This document shows positions 62,299 to 64,000 of a stretch of DNA of 64,000 nucleotides, one piece after another. The notes below the pieces were generated by a model that did no database searches, was not told the DNA's origin, and saw only the letters and a list, made by a program, of their open reading frames with translations. Location of the stretch: assembly GCA_948470475.1 (NCBI GenBank), contig OX419341.1:4761853-4825852 (forward strand). Reading direction: 5' to 3'. The DNA is from Galaxea fascicularis. Taxonomy: Eukaryota > Cnidaria > Anthozoa > Scleractinia > Euphylliidae. Within the stretch, counting starts at the first letter, position 1. Every line of letters begins with the position of its first letter. Both the position numbers and the translations under genes were made by a program.

Positions 62299-64000
62299 TC
62301 AAGTTGATGGTACCTCCAGAAACGAGCCAAAGACGTTCAAAGTAGACCAGTAGAACAGAATTAGGGTAGAGCTAAAAGCAAAAGAAATAACCAATAGCAG
62401 GCATGTGATTCTTAGGATTAAGATAATAAATGAGTCATTTTCAGCTTCGCTATGTTTGGTCTCTTTATCATTCACCAAAGTGTCCAGATATCTTTCTACC
62501 ACAGACTTGACTCTGTTGCTCAGAATTTCATTCTTAAGTCTTTGACTTTCACGGGAGTCAGTAAAAACATTTTTTGAAATTGTAGGAAGTAAAGATGTCA
62601 AAAGCGTTGCAAAGGCTTTCACATTGTCATCAATGTGTGGTCTTGTCATTATATAGCAAAAAGCTATTGATAAAAAGACCACAAGTAAAACTGTTCTCCC
62701 CACCATTTTGCCAATATTTTCTGCACAGGAAAATCCAGGGAGAGTGTTGCATGCATTTTGAAATAGGTCTTTTGGGATACAGTCATCTCTTGGAATTGGT
62801 CCCATTTGCAGGTCCACCAATAACTGCAACTTTGAATTCCAGTATCTATACAGATTTAATGCAAGATGGTCATACTTTTTGCAAAAAGATCTGTATTGAT
62901 CAAAGACACAGAAAGTAACAACTAAACCCAAAGTGGCGTATGGTAGCTTGTTTGATAAATCCATAAAAAAGGGCACCAGTGTTGCAAATAATGGAATCAC
63001 CAACAGACAGTCTTGCACAATCCAGTAACCATAACAAATCAATTTAATAATTTTAAGGTTGTTTGAAAGAAATTTAAGAGCTGTCTCTGTCATGCACACC
63101 TCTGGAGAAGAGGCAAAAATCTTACCTCCCTCAATTGAAAGATCTTTGCGTATTGTGCTTAAAATCAAGGACATCTTGGGAGAAAAGAGTACAAATTCAG
63201 ACACAATAATTAAAAGACAACTCCCCAGCAAAGGTATACTTAAAATCCCATAAAAGAAAACGAGTATCACCATTCTTGGTACTAGTTCTGGTAATACCAT
63301 AAAACGAAGAGCAATCCTTTCTGCACACAACATGGGAACTTTTAAATACATGTTAACAATGGTCACGCAACGTTGAAAGATAACAACTGGTAGCATCCGC
63401 AAATGAACCGCTATTTCATCCCTGGTTGGGGCATCGTGGATTTGACCACAGATGTAACATTTTTGTTTGTCCGTGGAGGATTTTCCAACTACAAACCAAC
63501 CTATCAGGGTTATCTGTACAATATAAATTGGAATGGCGAGAGAAAAGATCCATTCAAGCGATAAATGGTGAACAACAACGTATAATATTAAAATCAACAG
63601 GCAAGACCAAGTTCCCGTGAAAGCGATAGCAATAATTAGCAGATTGAGAATAGATTTCTTGTCCGGATTTTCCGATGTCATGATTTTAACGGTGAACGCA
63701 AAAATGGCAAATGGATTTACTGAACCCATAATATTAGCTAGAAGGGCACGGAGGCTGACTGGACTTGCACGACCGAGGATTATCCATCCCCTGGCTTCCG
63801 GTACTTCGGTAGGGAGGAAGGAACATAGCATGTAGGGCCAGTAAAATAACGCTACAACCAAGAGAACGAACGCAAAAATGCGCAACGTAATCTTCTGCGG
63901 TTGACCAGAACTGTCGACAACAATGGTCTTATTTCCACAAACGTACGAGCCATTAGAAACTGAGGCCTTGTAACAAAGTACTCCAGGGTGCGCAGACGCC
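62299..64000 (-). CDS. Unrecognised multi-pass membrane protein, 3' part
   Basis: One open frame runs from the right edge to TGA at 62299, about 566 residues. Codon 63885-63883 is TTG, not a start; the frame continues upstream to the edge, so the true start lies outside. The first 38 or so visible residues look extracellular: two Cys, N-glycosylation sequons NGS and NKT. Then come about eight or nine hydrophobic segments, among them RIFAFVLLVVALFYWPYML, NLLIIAIAFTG...LILILYVVV, WIFSLAIPIYIVQITLIGWF, MVILVFFYGILSIPLLGSCL, YWIVQDCLLVIPLFATLVPF, MVGRTVLLVVFLSIAFCYIM and a final LILRITCLLLVISFAFSSTL. A cytosolic or luminal loop holds CYICGQIHD, a single CxxC. A charged helix (ESQRLKNEILSNRVKSVVER) precedes the last segment. 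I do not recognise the family; no channel, GPCR or transporter signature is evident. Confidence 0.75.
   Translation of the reverse strand, partial: ASAHPGVLCYKASVSNGSYVCGNKTIVVDSSGQPQKITLRIFAFVLLVVALFYWPYMLCSFLPTEVPEARGWIILGRASPVSLRALLANIMGSVNPFAIFAFTVKIMTSENPDKKSILNLLIIAIAFTGTWSCLLILILYVVVHHLSLEWIFSLAIPIYIVQITLIGWFVVGKSSTDKQKCYICGQIHDAPTRDEIAVHLRMLPVVIFQRCVTIVNMYLKVPMLCAERIALRFMVLPELVPRMVILVFFYGILSIPLLGSCLLIIVSEFVLFSPKMSLILSTIRKDLSIEGGKIFASSPEVCMTETALKFLSNNLKIIKLICYGYWIVQDCLLVIPLFATLVPFFMDLSNKLPYATLGLVVTFCVFDQYRSFCKKYDHLALNLYRYWNSKLQLLVDLQMGPIPRDDCIPKDLFQNACNTLPGFSCAENIGKMVGRTVLLVVFLSIAFCYIMTRPHIDDNVKAFATLLTSLLPTISKNVFTDSRESQRLKNEILSNRVKSVVERYLDTLVNDKETKHSEAENDSFIILILRITCLLLVISFAFSSTLILFYWSTLNVFGSFLEVPST

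Noticed and set aside
1..64000. CRISPR arrays, prokaryotic operons, prophage or defence islands
   Set aside because: The sequence is spliced animal DNA; repeats are dispersed foldbacks and SINEs with no regular direct-repeat/spacer structure.

Overview
The window is animal nuclear DNA. It has GT-AG introns, long AT-rich introns and intergenic stretches, many foldback/MITE-type repeats and tRNA-derived SINEs, and orthologues of animal housekeeping genes. The repeat style and the exon-rich but otherwise compact genes suggest a cnidarian, most likely a coral or anemone. That is an inference; no species can be named from sequence alone.

Layout, left to right. (1) 48-1680, minus: the 5' part of a CCDC134-like secretory-pathway gene, cut by the left edge. 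(2) 1681-7126: no gene seen; MITEs, a hairpin and a tRNA-derived SINE. (3) 7127-35242, minus: a complete NUP58/NUPL1 nucleoporin gene. Nine exons join in frame to 580 aa, with FG-rich ends and a coiled-coil core. Its first intron is about 19.5 kb. (4) Inside that intron lie three single-exon genes of one family: F-box-like N-terminus, about 490-520 aa, acidic tail. Two (18747-20222 and 24914-26401, both minus) sit on a head-to-tail segmental duplication (about 16632-22745 and 22746-28750). The third (30034-31599, plus) is diverged and inverted. I do not recognise the C-terminal part of this family; it appears to hold two related modules. This is the most likely undescribed element of the window. 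(5) 35243-35459: a 217-bp divergent promoter between NUP58 and the next gene. (6) 35460-50463, plus: a complete myotubularin-related phosphatase of the MTMR6/7/8 type. Sixteen exons join in frame to 728 aa, with an intact CX5R active site and a C-terminal FYVE-type zinc finger. (7) 50464-62298: gene-poor, with SINEs, MITEs, a microsatellite, an unusual ATCGAT-rich patch and one weak small ORF. (8) 62299-64000, minus: the 3' exon of an unrecognised multi-pass membrane protein, running off the right edge.

The genes do not form one pathway. CCDC134 is secretory, NUP58 belongs to the nuclear pore central channel, and the MTMR protein turns over endosomal PI3P/PI(3,5)P2. The F-box-like proteins may be substrate adaptors of SCF ubiquitin ligases. 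The segmental duplication is useful because each copy serves as an empty-site control for elements inserted into the other. It reveals a TTAA-flanked element and a poly-G-ended element in copy A, and a perfect 114-bp palindrome with 9-bp target duplication and a CAGG-ended element in copy B. All exon joins were worked out by hand from splice motifs, reading phase and remembered human homologues; no database search was run.
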